This document shows positions 49,589 to 58,708 of a stretch of 64,000 nucleotides of DNA, in pieces (the first letter of the stretch is position 1; the number at the start of each line of letters is the position of its first letter). Source of the DNA: JAWXUK01 sp044432725 (GTDB lineage Bacteria; Bacillota; Clostridia; Oscillospirales; Oscillospiraceae); contig JAWXUL010000007.1 of assembly GCA_044432725.1 (NCBI GenBank), positions 66,942 to 130,941 on the forward strand, read 5' to 3'. The notes below the pieces were generated by a model. It did not search any database. It worked only from the letters and a program-made list of their open reading frames with translations, and had not been told where the DNA came from. Both the position numbers and the translations under genes were made by a program.

Positions 49589-50935
49589 TCAGTAAGCAAC
49601 CCCTTGGGCAATCATGGCAGAGCAAACTTTTTCAAAACCGGCGATATTGGCACCAGCCACAAAGTTTCCTTCCATGCCATATTTAGCAGCAGCTTGGGCA
49701 GAGTTTGCGAAAATCGTTTCCATAATGTCTTTTAATTTCCCATCTACTTCTTCGAAAGTCCAAGAAAGACGATAAGAGTTTTGGCTCATCTCCAGACCAG
49801 ACACGGCAACGCCACCTGCATTGGCTGCTTTGGCAGGACCTACCATCACCTTTGCATTTAAAAAGGCTGAAATGGCTTGGGGGGTACAAGGCATATTTGC
49901 CCCTTCAGCAACGGCGATACAGCCATTGGCAATCAGTGCTTTGGCATCCTCGATCAACAATTCGTTTTGGGTGGCACAAGGCAAGGCGACATCACATTTC
50001 ACAGACCACACTCCAGTGCCTTGGGTATATTTTGCAGAAGAGCGAGCCTTTGCGTATTCAGTCAAGCGAGCACGTTGGACTTCTTTGATTTCTCGTAGCA
50101 AAGCAACGTCAATGCCTTCTGGGTCATGAATCCAACCAGTGGAATCAGAGACAGTGACAGGTGTTCCACCTAATTCATATACTTTTTGGCAAGCATAAAT
50201 GGCAACGTTACCAGAGCCAGAGACAGTCACTGTTTTTCCTTGGAAGCTGTCTCCTTTGGAGGCTAACATGGCTTGGGTGTAATAACAAAGACCATAGCCA
50301 GTGGCTTCAGTACGAGCCAAAGAGCCACCCCAATCCAAACCTTTTCCAGTCAAAACCCCAGCAAATTCGTTGCGAAGGCGTTTGTATTGCCCATACATAA
50401 AGCCAACTTCTCTGGCGCCCACCCCAATATCTCCAGCGGGAACGTCGGTGAATTGACCGATGTGTTTTGATAATTCTGTCATAAAGGATTGGCAAAAACG
50501 CATGATTTCTCCATCAGATTTTCCCTTTGGATCAAAATCAGAGCCACCTTTCCCACCACCCATGGGCAGTGTGGTCAGCGCATTTTTGAAAATTTGTTCA
50601 AAGCCCAAAAACTTCACCACTGATTGGGTCACTGTGGGGTGTAGGCGCAAACCACCTTTATAAGGACCGATGGCTGAGTTAAATTGAACACGATAACCAC
50701 GGTTTACTTGGACAGTGCCTTTGTCATCTACCCAAGAAACACGGAAAGAGATGATTCTTTCTGGTTCGGTGATTCGTTCTAAAATGCCATTTGCTTCAAT
50801 TTCAGGACGTGCCATTGTCACAGGTTCCAAAGACTCCAAAACCTCTTCCACAGCTTGCATGAATTCAGGTTCGTGACCGTTTCTTGCTTTTACAGCTTCG
50901 TAAACTCTTTTCACATATTCGCTCTTAAATTCCAT
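49589..50935 (-). CDS. gdhA: NADP-specific glutamate dehydrogenase
   Basis: 448 aa, a hexameric small-subunit GDH that aminates 2-oxoglutarate with ammonia and NADPH. Visible: FRVSWVDDKGTVQVNRGYRVQF, the glycine-rich PMGGGKGGSDFDPKGKSD with the active-site Lys, PAGDIGVGAREVGFMYGQYKR and the Rossmann motif TVSGSGNVAIYACQKVYELGG. The stretch QNSYRLSWTFEEVD is typical of bacterial anabolic enzymes. AGGAGG lies 10 bases before ATG. The NfnAB-type pair at 56190 could supply its NADPH. Confidence 0.97.
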   Translation of the reverse strand: MEFKSEYVKRVYEAVKARNGHEPEFMQAVEEVLESLEPVTMARPEIEANGILERITEPERIISFRVSWVDDKGTVQVNRGYRVQFNSAIGPYKGGLRLHPTVTQSVVKFLGFEQIFKNALTTLPMGGGKGGSDFDPKGKSDGEIMRFCQSFMTELSKHIGQFTDVPAGDIGVGAREVGFMYGQYKRLRNEFAGVLTGKGLDWGGSLARTEATGYGLCYYTQAMLASKGDSFQGKTVTVSGSGNVAIYACQKVYELGGTPVTVSDSTGWIHDPEGIDVALLREIKEVQRARLTEYAKARSSAKYTQGTGVWSVKCDVALPCATQNELLIEDAKALIANGCIAVAEGANMPCTPQAISAFLNAKVMVGPAKAANAGGVAVSGLEMSQNSYRLSWTFEEVDGKLKDIMETIFANSAQAAAKYGMEGNFVAGANIAGFEKVCSAMIAQGVAY

Positions 50936-51184
50936 TTTATTGCCTCCTAAAAATTACAAATAATATAGACTTTTTTAAAATAAGTTTAAAAAGTCAAAAT
51001 AAGGCATCTCTCTATCCTATCTGTTTTCAAAGATTTTCCAAAAATCAGGTCTTTACAAGAATAGTATGTTTTAACTGGATCATTCTTGAAATAACGACTT
51101 TTTGGAACAATCTTCCATAAAACATGAGTGGATTTTACCCAGATACCTAGATAATAGTATACACTGGAAGGAAAAAATATGCAA
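50936..51184 (-). promoter_or_regulatory. gdhA promoter and long leader
   Basis: On the minus strand TTGCAT (51179-51184), 17 bases, TATACT (51156-51161) give a leader of more than 200 bases. It contains possible hairpins: CAAGAAT/ATTCTTG (around 51057-51090) and GACTTTTT/AAAAAGTC (50968-50995), the latter about 30 bases before the start codon. No known riboswitch recognised and no small ORF with a ribosome site seen. Confidence 0.55.
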
Positions 51185-51240
51185 GTAAAAATTCACGAAA
51201 AATGAATCTTTTTTTACTTAAAATATAACTTTCAAAGAAA

Positions 51241-51318
51241 TGCAAGGGTTATTGCACGAAATACTGTTATTTCCCTTATCTGCTGGGCAATCCCTTGCAA
51301 ATGAAATATTATTTGCAA
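51241..51318. other. Two overlapping inverted repeats downstream of a MATE gene
   Basis: TGCAAGGG..CCCTTGCA (51241-51248 / 51292-51299), with inner ATTGC/GCAAT, form a long hairpin. TTGCAAAT-N8-ATTTGCAA (51295-51318) is a second perfect inverted repeat sharing bases with it. The two structures are mutually exclusive. The region lies between the MATE stop and the gdhA promoter, beside the antisense-directed promoter at 51334. Confidence 0.5.
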
Positions 51319-51333
51319 AAAATGGAATTGATA

Positions 51334-51362
51334 TTGACACAAATTTAATTTTACAGTATACT
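51334..51362 (+). promoter_or_regulatory. Promoter-like sequence directed into the MATE gene (antisense)
   Basis: TTGACA (51334-51339), 17 bases, TATACT (51357-51362), one base from consensus. On the plus strand it would start transcription at about 51369, antisense to the 3' end of the MATE gene. No plus-strand gene follows. Confidence 0.5.
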
Positions 51363-51363
51363 T

Positions 51364-52713
51364 TTAGGATGTAACAGTGTTTCGATAAATGCGAAAAGCC
51401 AGTATGCTGACAAAAATCATTGCTAGGGTTTCTGCCAAGACAAAGGAGTACCAAACAGCATTGATGCCATAGCATTGAGAGAAGAAATAGGCACAGGGCA
51501 GATGAATCACCAGCTGACGTGCCACGGTACAAAGCAAACTGGTCATGCCTTTCCCCACAGCTTGGAACATACAGGATAGGATAATACAAATACCAGAAGC
51601 AGGGAAGCAGTAAGAGATAATTTTCACAGCTGGTACACCAAGGAGGAGCATCTCTTCCCCAGCCCCTTCTTCCATAAACAGACGAATGAGCCATTCTGGG
51701 AAGCATTGGAATAACAGCGTCCCCAAGACCATAATGGCACTGGCATAGCCCAAAGAAAGATATAAGGTTTGTAAAAATCGTTTGGGTTCTTTGGCTCCAT
51801 AATTAAAAGCCAGAATGGGGATCATGCCGTTGGTCAAACCATAAACAGGCATAAAGACAAAGGATTGCAGCTTGAAATAAACCCCTAAGACTGCCGTTGC
51901 TGTGGCTGAAAAGCCGAGTAAAATTTTATTTAATTGAAATACTAAAACAGAAGCAGAAGTCCCCATTGCCATGGAGGGCAAGGCGATTGCCAGAATTTCT
52001 TTGTCGATGTGCCATTGTGGGCGAAAGCCTATAAACTGAAATTTCAGCTCTGGATTGTGTTTCCAATTAAAATAAATATTCAGCACAAGAGAGGTTGTTT
52101 GTCCAATAATGGTGGCATAAGCAGCACCTTGCACCTCCATTCTGGGCATTCCCAACAGACCAAAAATTAAAATGGGGTCCAGAATAATGTTCACAACAGC
52201 ACCGATGCCTTGGGACATCATGGTATACATGGTGCGACCTGTGGCTTGTAAGGTTCTTTCTGTGGTGATGGTGAAATAAAGGGAAATGCTGAAAAAACAG
52301 CAAATAAACAGATATTCTTCTCCATAAGACAGAATTTCTGTAATGTTTGTCTGGTCTGCGAAAAATGGCTTTACCCCCCAAAGACCAAAAGCCATTGTGA
52401 TGATACTGGCGATCATGGTAATAAAAAGCCCATTCATGGCAGTATCTGTGGCTTTTTTCTCCTTTCTCTCTCCCAAACTTTTGGATAAGACAGCATTCAT
52501 CCCCAAAGAAATCCCCACAGCTACAGCGATCATGGTGTTTTGCACAGGGAAGGCAAGGGAAATCGCATTCAGGGCATTTTCGTTGATTTTTGCCACGAAA
52601 ATACTGTCTACCACATTGTATAAACCCTGAATGGTCATGGAAATGATAATCGGCAAAGCAACATTGATCAATAATTTGTTGACAGGCATGGTTGCCATTT
52701 TGTTTTGTGGCAT
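51364..52713 (-). CDS. MATE family efflux transporter
   Basis: 449 aa with about 12 helices. The N-terminus is VNKLLINVALPIIISMTIQGLYNVVDSIFVAKI, the standard MATE entry with P and the V-D-S/T-I-F-V motif; the second repeat has LPSMAMGTSASVLVFQLNKILL. It is closer to the branch with the MPQNKMATMP-type start. Substrate unknown. Divergent from the DUF362 gene at 52843. Confidence 0.94.
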   Translation of the reverse strand: MPQNKMATMPVNKLLINVALPIIISMTIQGLYNVVDSIFVAKINENALNAISLAFPVQNTMIAVAVGISLGMNAVLSKSLGERKEKKATDTAMNGLFITMIASIITMAFGLWGVKPFFADQTNITEILSYGEEYLFICCFFSISLYFTITTERTLQATGRTMYTMMSQGIGAVVNIILDPILIFGLLGMPRMEVQGAAYATIIGQTTSLVLNIYFNWKHNPELKFQFIGFRPQWHIDKEILAIALPSMAMGTSASVLVFQLNKILLGFSATATAVLGVYFKLQSFVFMPVYGLTNGMIPILAFNYGAKEPKRFLQTLYLSLGYASAIMVLGTLLFQCFPEWLIRLFMEEGAGEEMLLLGVPAVKIISYCFPASGICIILSCMFQAVGKGMTSLLCTVARQLVIHLPCAYFFSQCYGINAVWYSFVLAETLAMIFVSILAFRIYRNTVTS

Positions 52714-52842
52714 AAAACCACCTACTTTCTTATGTTCCTCTTTGGTATGTCACTCTTTCTTATGTCCCATCATTATATGGTAAGAAAAAACCTTTGTCAA
52801 TGAAAAAATAAAATGAAAATGAAAATGAAAGAGAAGAATCTG

Positions 52843-53991
52843 ATGGATAAAAATGTTTATTTCGCCTCTTGCTCTGGTTATGAGCAAGAAGAGGTGGTTC
52901 AAAAAATAGAAACACTGTTCTCCCAACTGGAAGTGGAAAACATGACAGGAAAGAAAATCTTGTTAAAGCCAAATCTTCTGTCCAAATCCTCTCCAGAAAA
53001 GGCAATCACAACCCACCCTGAAGTGGTGCGTGGGGTGATCATCGCTTGCAAAAAACGGGGTGCCACTGATATTATGATTGCGGATTCTGCTGGGGGATTG
53101 TACAATCCCAAACAGTCTAAAGGACTGTACCAAGGCTGTGGCATAGAGAAAATCGCTTTGGAAGAAGGGGTTCGTTTGTACACAGATTGCCAGTGGAAGG
53201 ATGTGCCATGCACAGGGGAAAAAGTCTCTGGCTTTAAAATTTTGGAACCAGTGTTAGAAGCTGATATTTTCATCAATCTGCCCAAATGCAAAACCCACTC
53301 CATGATGGGCATGACGGCTGCTTGTAAAAATCTTTTTGGCTGTATTCCTGGTTTGGATAAATCCCAATGGCACACTCGATTTCCCCAAAAAGAAGACTTT
53401 GGGGCTATGCTTGTGGATCTGTTTCAGCTGATTCCACCTAGTTTTTCCATCTTAGATGGGATACTTGCCATGGAAGGAGATGGCCCAGGGAGTGGTACGC
53501 CACGTTCTTTGGGCTTGCTGATGGCAAGCTGTGACAGTTTAGGACTGGATCTTGCTCTGGCTGAGATGATGGGTTTTCCCAAGATTGCTTATTTAGAAGC
53601 AGCCAAAAAACGTGGCATTTGTGCAGAGCAGTTTGACCCTTCTTTGGCACAAGGAGAATCAGCGCTGTTTGCCCCCATCTCTCATTGGGTGCTTCCCAAA
53701 AGTTATGAAAAGGGTGCCAGTAGTGACACTACCTTTTCCCAATTTCTTCCCAAAGCCTTCCGACCCTTGGGGAAACGGATAGAGGCTTCCTTGGCACCTC
53801 GTCCTGTGGTGCTGCCCTCTCTTTGTGTGGGATGCAAAAAATGTGCAGAGATTTGTAGCAAAGACGCTATCATTTTTCAAGGTAATCAGGCGAAAATCAA
53901 GAAAAAAGATTGCATTTCCTGTTTCTGTTGCCATGAAGTTTGTCCTGTGAAGGCGATCGAGATTAAAACATCTAAGTTCTTTTCCCACTAA
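52843..53991 (+). CDS. DUF362 domain protein with C-terminal 2x[4Fe-4S] ferredoxin domain
   Basis: 382 aa. The DUF362 domain (about 10-300) has the conserved KPNLL, GATDIMIADSAGG, INLPKCKTHSMMGMTAACKNLFGCIPG and DGILAMEGDGPGSGTPRSLGL segments. The C-terminal 55 residues hold two CxxCxxCxxxC clusters (CVGCKKCAEIC, CISCFCCHEVC). A redox or metal-cofactor role is suspected for the family but the reaction is unknown. Start: ATG 52813 lacks a ribosome site, while ATG 52843 follows AGAGAAG, so 52843 is preferred weakly. Confidence 0.9.
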   Translation: MDKNVYFASCSGYEQEEVVQKIETLFSQLEVENMTGKKILLKPNLLSKSSPEKAITTHPEVVRGVIIACKKRGATDIMIADSAGGLYNPKQSKGLYQGCGIEKIALEEGVRLYTDCQWKDVPCTGEKVSGFKILEPVLEADIFINLPKCKTHSMMGMTAACKNLFGCIPGLDKSQWHTRFPQKEDFGAMLVDLFQLIPPSFSILDGILAMEGDGPGSGTPRSLGLLMASCDSLGLDLALAEMMGFPKIAYLEAAKKRGICAEQFDPSLAQGESALFAPISHWVLPKSYEKGASSDTTFSQFLPKAFRPLGKRIEASLAPRPVVLPSLCVGCKKCAEICSKDAIIFQGNQAKIKKKDCISCFCCHEVCPVKAIEIKTSKFFSH

Positions 53992-54059
53992 AATAGCCTG
54001 TAGACAGGAGAGAGATTTTGCAAATTCCTTAAAAAATCCTTAATTTTTCAAAAAAACTC

Positions 54060-54088
54060 TTGTTTTCTTCTTTTCTTTCAGGTATAAT
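54060..54088 (+). promoter_or_regulatory. Promoter of the second MCP gene
   Basis: TTGTTT (54060-54065), 17 bases, TATAAT (54083-54088). A leader of about 150 bases follows. Confidence 0.6.
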
Positions 54089-54241
54089 AATATAAGAACT
54101 TTAACGTTTTTTTGAGAAGCGAAAGAATCCTTCTTTAAAAGTCACTGTTTTTTTAAGAAACAGACGTTTCTAAGAATAAAAATGCCGATAAAATACCGAT
54201 TGGGTAACAGGCAATCCTGATAGAAAACGAGGCAGATATTT

Positions 54242-55774
54242 ATGAATCAATCTCCCCCTAATACTCCGAATGCACATAATGCACAAAACCCACCCAAATC
54301 AACAGTGGGACAAAAAACTGTTTCTGGCAACAAAAAGTGGTCTGTGCGTGTTGCGATTGTCTTGCGGTTTGTCCTGATCATTATTTGTCTTTTGGTTTTC
54401 ATTACACAGATTTTTGTGGCGTTGACAAACACTCGTGCTGTGAAAGAATTGGTGGCACAAGAGAATGAAAAGAAAATAATGTACTATCAGCAGGCGCTGA
54501 CAGATATCGAAAATGCAAACAATTACATCAAGCAAGCCAATGGCTGTGACGAAGTGATTTTAAAAATGGAAGAAGATTTAGATGGAACCATTAGCACAGT
54601 GACGATTAGTTGTTGCCTCACTGTCGTAATTATGGCAATCACAACGGTGAACACTTTGCTCTATATCAAATATCAAGTGGTAGATCCTTTGATTTTGTTC
54701 CGAGGAGAAGCAGAAAAGCTTGCCAAAGGAGATCTGAAATTAGATTTCACCAGCGAGTCTCGTGGGGAAGAGGTTTATGCGTTGGGCTTTGCCTTGCAAG
54801 AGTCAATCCAAGAGCTGACTCGGATTGTCACCGTCATCAACATTGGTGTCACAGAACTGTCAAATAAAAACTTTCAAGAATTGCCACCATGTGACTTTCC
54901 AGGGGATTTCTTCCCCATTGAAAAGGGCTTTCGTGAATTAGTGGTCATTGTGGCAGATACTTTGCGTGAAATTGTTTATTCGGCTGAAGAAGTAAATTCC
55001 AACGCCAATCACGTCTCAGCAGGCGCCCAAACCCTTGCCCAAGGTGCCACAGAACAAGCAAGCTCTGTGGATCATCTTTCTGAAACCATTTCAGAAATTG
55101 CCAAAATGGTAGCAGACACAGCCCAGTCAGCCGAAGAAGCAAACCAATTAGGTGCCCACACCTCTGAAGTGCTGGAAATCAGTTTCAAAGAGATGAGCGA
55201 GCTGATGGAGGCAATCACCCAAATCGAGCGCTCCTCTTCTGACATCGAACAAATCATTAAAACCATTGACGACATTGCTTTCCAAACTAATATCCTTGCG
55301 CTGAACGCAGCCATAGAGGCAGCACGGGCAGGACATTCAGGGAAAAGCTTTGCTGTGGTGGCAGACGAGGTGCGAACTCTCGCACAAAAATCTGCAGATG
55401 CAGCTCGAGATACAGGAAAACTGATTGGTGGCTCTTTAGAAGCCATTCACCGTGGTGCAACCTTGGCAAAAAGCACCAATGCAGCCTTTGCTGATGTGAA
55501 AGATAGCTCTGAAAAGATTTTGGACGTGGTTCATCATATTGCAGATTCTTCCAAACACCAATCTGACAGTATTGAGGATATTTGTCAAAGTGTTTCTGAA
55601 ATATCCAACGTCATTTCCAATAACTCCACCACCAGCGAGGAAAGTGCCTCAGCCAGCGAGCAACTCTCTGGTCAGGCAAGTATTATGCACGATATGTTGG
55701 GAACCTTTCAAATTTCAGGAAAAATCTATCGAGAAGCAGATAACCATCTTCTTACCTCGAAGAAATGCAAATAA
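54242..55774 (+). CDS. Methyl-accepting chemotaxis protein, short sensor region
   Basis: 510 aa. The N-terminal 30 residues are rich in Asn and Pro, then TM1 (about 35-60), a short extracellular loop of about 65 residues (ENEKKIMYYQQALTDIENANNYIKQANGCDE), TM2 (about 120-145), HAMP (VDPLILFRGEAEKLAKGDLKLDF), and the signalling domain with tip FQTNILALNAAIEAARAGHSGKSFAVVADEVR. The small loop suggests detection of a simple signal or a partner protein. It stands alone. Confidence 0.94.
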   Translation: MNQSPPNTPNAHNAQNPPKSTVGQKTVSGNKKWSVRVAIVLRFVLIIICLLVFITQIFVALTNTRAVKELVAQENEKKIMYYQQALTDIENANNYIKQANGCDEVILKMEEDLDGTISTVTISCCLTVVIMAITTVNTLLYIKYQVVDPLILFRGEAEKLAKGDLKLDFTSESRGEEVYALGFALQESIQELTRIVTVINIGVTELSNKNFQELPPCDFPGDFFPIEKGFRELVVIVADTLREIVYSAEEVNSNANHVSAGAQTLAQGATEQASSVDHLSETISEIAKMVADTAQSAEEANQLGAHTSEVLEISFKEMSELMEAITQIERSSSDIEQIIKTIDDIAFQTNILALNAAIEAARAGHSGKSFAVVADEVRTLAQKSADAARDTGKLIGGSLEAIHRGATLAKSTNAAFADVKDSSEKILDVVHHIADSSKHQSDSIEDICQSVSEISNVISNNSTTSEESASASEQLSGQASIMHDMLGTFQISGKIYREADNHLLTSKKCK

Positions 55775-55797
55775 ATCCATTTCAACGAGCATCACAG

Positions 55798-55830
55798 CCC
55801 TCCACTTTTTTCAGTGGAGGGTTGTTTTCT
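55798..55830 (+). terminator. Terminator after the second MCP gene
   Basis: CCCTCCACT (55798-55806) and AGTGGAGGG (55813-55821), then TTGTTTTCTTTG. Confidence 0.85.
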
Positions 55831-55936
55831 TTGTAAGTTCTATTTGTAATTTCTACTAAAAAAACCTTAAAAAGAAGAAAGTTTGTGACAAAAATAACAA
55901 GCAAAAAAATTCTTTCTACTTTTCACGAAAAAAGAC

Positions 55937-55965
55937 TTGAATTTTTTCGTTAAATATGGCAAAAT
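55937..55965 (+). promoter_or_regulatory. Candidate promoter of the nfnAB pair
   Basis: TTGAAT (55937-55942), 17 bases, CAAAAT (55960-55965). The leader is about 220 bases and contains a CCTTG-AAT-CAAGG hairpin (around 56092-56104). The rest of 55831-56189 shows no gene. Confidence 0.45.
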
Positions 55966-56189
55966 AGAAAAGGACAACTGTGAGCCTGACAAAAATAACA
56001 TAAAAGGCAAGCAAGGTCAAAAGAATAAAAATACCCATTTATCTGGAAACTGTCAAAAATAATCCGTCTCTTTTCACGAAGGATCTTTCTTCCTTGAATC
56101 AAGGAAAAGTGTCCTTGAAAAACAGATGTGGCTTTACTTGATGTTTGACAAATAGAGTGGGTAGAAAAAAGTGGAAAGAGGTAATTTTT

Positions 56190-57035
56190 GTGAGTGGACA
56201 ATACCAAATCGTAAAAAAGAAAACCTTGACCCCCGAGATTGGTCAAATCTTCGTCCATGCCCCTATGATTGCGGCAAAAGCGAAAGCGGGGCAGTTCATT
56301 ATCCTACGTGTGGACGATCAAGGAGAGCGAGTACCCTTAACAATTTGTAGTGCTGACCCCAAAGAAGGTTGGGTCACTGTGGTGTACCAAAAAATTGGTG
56401 CCAGTACCATGAAACTAGATTGTTTGAATGAAGGGGACTGTCTGGCTGATTTCGCAGGGCCTTTGGGCATTCCAAGCCATGTGGACGGCTTTTCTCGTGT
56501 CGCTGTTCTAGGTGGTGGTCTGGGCTGTGCTATTGCGTTGCCTACAGCAAAAGCATTGAAAGATGCTGGCTGTAACGTGGACTTAATCGGTGGTTTCCGT
56601 AATAAAGACATTGTGATTTTAGAAGAAGAGATGAAAGACGCTGCTACCACTCTTCATATCTGCACAGACGATGGTTCTTATGGATTCGAAGGCTTTGTCA
56701 CCAATAAACTAGAAGAACTGATTCAATCTGGTGTGAAATATGACGAAGTGATTGCCATTGGTCCTCTCATGATGATGAAATTCGCCTGTAAATTAACTGA
56801 GAAGTATGAAATCCCTACCATGGTCAGCATGAACCCTATCATGATTGACGGAACTGGTATGTGTGGTTGTTGCCGTGTCACCGTGGGTGGCGAAGTGAAA
56901 TTCGCTTGTGTGGACGGCCCTGACTTTGATGGTCATAAAGTGGATTTCGACGAAGTGATTGCTCGTAACTCTACTTATGGTGAAATCGAAGGCAAGCATA
57001 AAGAAGAACACATTTGTAGAATGGGAGGGAAATAA
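56190..57035 (+). CDS. nfnA: Ferredoxin-NADP+ reductase-like subunit (NfnA / SudB type)
   Basis: 281 aa FAD and [2Fe-2S] protein, the small subunit of NADH-dependent reduced ferredoxin:NADP+ oxidoreductase. FAD-binding segment VPLTICSADP (R-x-P-L-T/S type), NAD-binding AVLGGGLGCAIALPTAKAL and the C-terminal cluster GTGMCGCCRVTVGGEVKFACVDGPDFDGH. The GTG at 56190 follows AGAGGTAA at good spacing and gives the family start MSGQYQIVKKKTLTP; the ATG at 56145 adds residues without homology. It is two bases from the next gene. Sulfide dehydrogenase or a glutamate synthase accessory are the alternatives. Confidence 0.92.
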   Translation: MSGQYQIVKKKTLTPEIGQIFVHAPMIAAKAKAGQFIILRVDDQGERVPLTICSADPKEGWVTVVYQKIGASTMKLDCLNEGDCLADFAGPLGIPSHVDGFSRVAVLGGGLGCAIALPTAKALKDAGCNVDLIGGFRNKDIVILEEEMKDAATTLHICTDDGSYGFEGFVTNKLEELIQSGVKYDEVIAIGPLMMMKFACKLTEKYEIPTMVSMNPIMIDGTGMCGCCRVTVGGEVKFACVDGPDFDGHKVDFDEVIARNSTYGEIEGKHKEEHICRMGGK

Positions 57036-57037
57036 TC

Positions 57038-58423
57038 ATGCCAAATATGCAAGCTGAAAAAAATAAAATGCCTGAGCAAGATGCACTGGCAAGAAGCCAA
57101 AATTTCCTTGAAGTCGCAGAAGGCTATACCATGGAACAAGCTGTGTCTGAATCTGACCGTTGTTTGCAATGTAAAAAGCCTGTTTGTATGGAAGGCTGTC
57201 CTGTGTCTATTCCCATTCCTCAATTTTTGGGGAAAGTGAAAGATGGTGACATGGAAGGCGCTTATAAAATCCTAAGTGATGCCAACACATTGCCTGCGAT
57301 TTCTGGTCGTGTCTGCCCACAAGAAACCCAATGCGAAGGTCGATGCGTCCGTGGCATCAAGCACGAAGCCGTGGGGATTGGTCGTGTGGAGCGTTTTGTG
57401 GCTGACTGGGCAAGAGAAAACGGCATTTCTAACGTAGAAACTGCCCCTTCTAACGGTCATAAAGTGGGAATTATCGGTTCTGGCCCTGCGGGCTTAACCT
57501 GTGCTGGTGAACTGGCACGTATGGGTTATGAAGTCACAGTGTTCGAAGCCTTCCACGTAGCTGGTGGGGTGCTAAGCTATGGGATTCCTGAATTCCGTCT
57601 TCCTAAGGACATCGTGAAAAAAGAAGTGGAATCCTTAGAGAAAATGGGCGTTAAATTCGAAATGAACATGGTCATTGGTAAGGTTTTGACCATTACTGAT
57701 CTCTTTGCCATGAATTATGAAGCTGTGTTCATCGCTTCTGGTGCTGGACTTCCTATGTTCATGAAAATCCCTGGAGAAGGTCTTGTTGGGGTTTATTCTG
57801 CAAACGAATATCTCACCCGTATCAACTTGATGAAGGGTTATCTCCCTGATTCTTCCACTCCTGTGCTACAAAGCAAAAAAGTGGCAGTTGTGGGTGGTGG
57901 TAACGTGGCAATGGATGCGGCTCGTTGTGCCCGTCGTTTGGGTGCAGAGGTTCACATCATCTATCGCCGTGGTGAAGAAGAACTTCCAGCTCGTTTGGAA
58001 GAAATCCACCATGCCAAAGAAGAGGGCATCATCTTTGATTTGCTCACAGCACCTACTTCTATTGAAGGGGACGACAAAAACCGTGTCACAGCCATCAACT
58101 GCGTGAAGATGGAGTTGGGTGAGCCTGATGCTTCTGGTCGCCGTCGCCCTGTGGTGAAAGAGGGCAGCGAGTTTGCCATGGAAATGGACGCTGTCATTAT
58201 GTCCATTGGTACTTCTGCAAACCCAATGAGCTACGAAGGAACCCCTGGACTGGAAAGAAATAAATGGGGCTGTGTGGACACCCAAGAAGATGGTACCACC
58301 ACAGCAGCAGGTGTCTTTGCTGGGGGCGACGCAGCCATTGGTGCTGCCACTGTGATTCTGGCAATGGGTGCTGGTAAAACTTCTGCAGCTTCCATTGACG
58401 AATATATCAAAAACAAAAAATAA
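57038..58423 (+). CDS. nfnB: NADPH-binding flavoprotein subunit (NfnB / GltD-like)
   Basis: 461 aa. The N-terminal Fe-S part has CLQCKKPVCMEGCPV and CPQETQCEGRCVRG; two Rossmann motifs follow: VGIIGSGPAGLTCAGELARMGY (FAD) and KVAVVGGGNVAMDAARCARRLG (NADPH), then the closing GVFAGGDAAIGAATVILAMGAGK. Together with the upstream subunit it probably couples NADH and reduced ferredoxin to NADP+ reduction by electron bifurcation or confurcation. As glutamate synthase homotetramer subunits look alike, NfnB rests on the adjacency of NfnA. Confidence 0.93.
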   Translation: MPNMQAEKNKMPEQDALARSQNFLEVAEGYTMEQAVSESDRCLQCKKPVCMEGCPVSIPIPQFLGKVKDGDMEGAYKILSDANTLPAISGRVCPQETQCEGRCVRGIKHEAVGIGRVERFVADWARENGISNVETAPSNGHKVGIIGSGPAGLTCAGELARMGYEVTVFEAFHVAGGVLSYGIPEFRLPKDIVKKEVESLEKMGVKFEMNMVIGKVLTITDLFAMNYEAVFIASGAGLPMFMKIPGEGLVGVYSANEYLTRINLMKGYLPDSSTPVLQSKKVAVVGGGNVAMDAARCARRLGAEVHIIYRRGEEELPARLEEIHHAKEEGIIFDLLTAPTSIEGDDKNRVTAINCVKMELGEPDASGRRRPVVKEGSEFAMEMDAVIMSIGTSANPMSYEGTPGLERNKWGCVDTQEDGTTTAAGVFAGGDAAIGAATVILAMGAGKTSAASIDEYIKNKK

Positions 58424-58474
58424 AAGGAACCTCTCATTGAAAATATTGGAATAGAAAGAGAGATTTCTTTGCTG

Positions 58475-58655
58475 AAATTCAAGGTGGATTCTTGAAGGAT
58501 TCACCTTGAATTTGAAAGCCCAAAGGGTCTGTCCTTTGTGTGGAATCATGAAGGGAAAGGGCTCACTTTGGTTCTGTTTCTGCGTTTTGAATCGGTTTCC
58601 TGAAAATTCCCCCTGTGGGGGTTACATAATACTTATATTCTTTGAATATGAGTAT
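58475..58655. other. Intergenic hairpins between nfnB and the aminotransferase gene
   Basis: AAATTCAAGGTGGAT (58475-58489) pairs with ATTCACCTTGAATTT (58499-58513), 14 of 15. A second hairpin, ATACTTATATTC, loop TTT, GAATATGAGTAT (58629-58655), lies nearer the next gene. Neither has a T-run. No gene is seen in this gap. Confidence 0.5.
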
Positions 58656-58708
58656 CAATAGGGAATCTCTGAAAAAGTGATCAAATCATCTGAAGGAGGT
58701 AATAAGAG

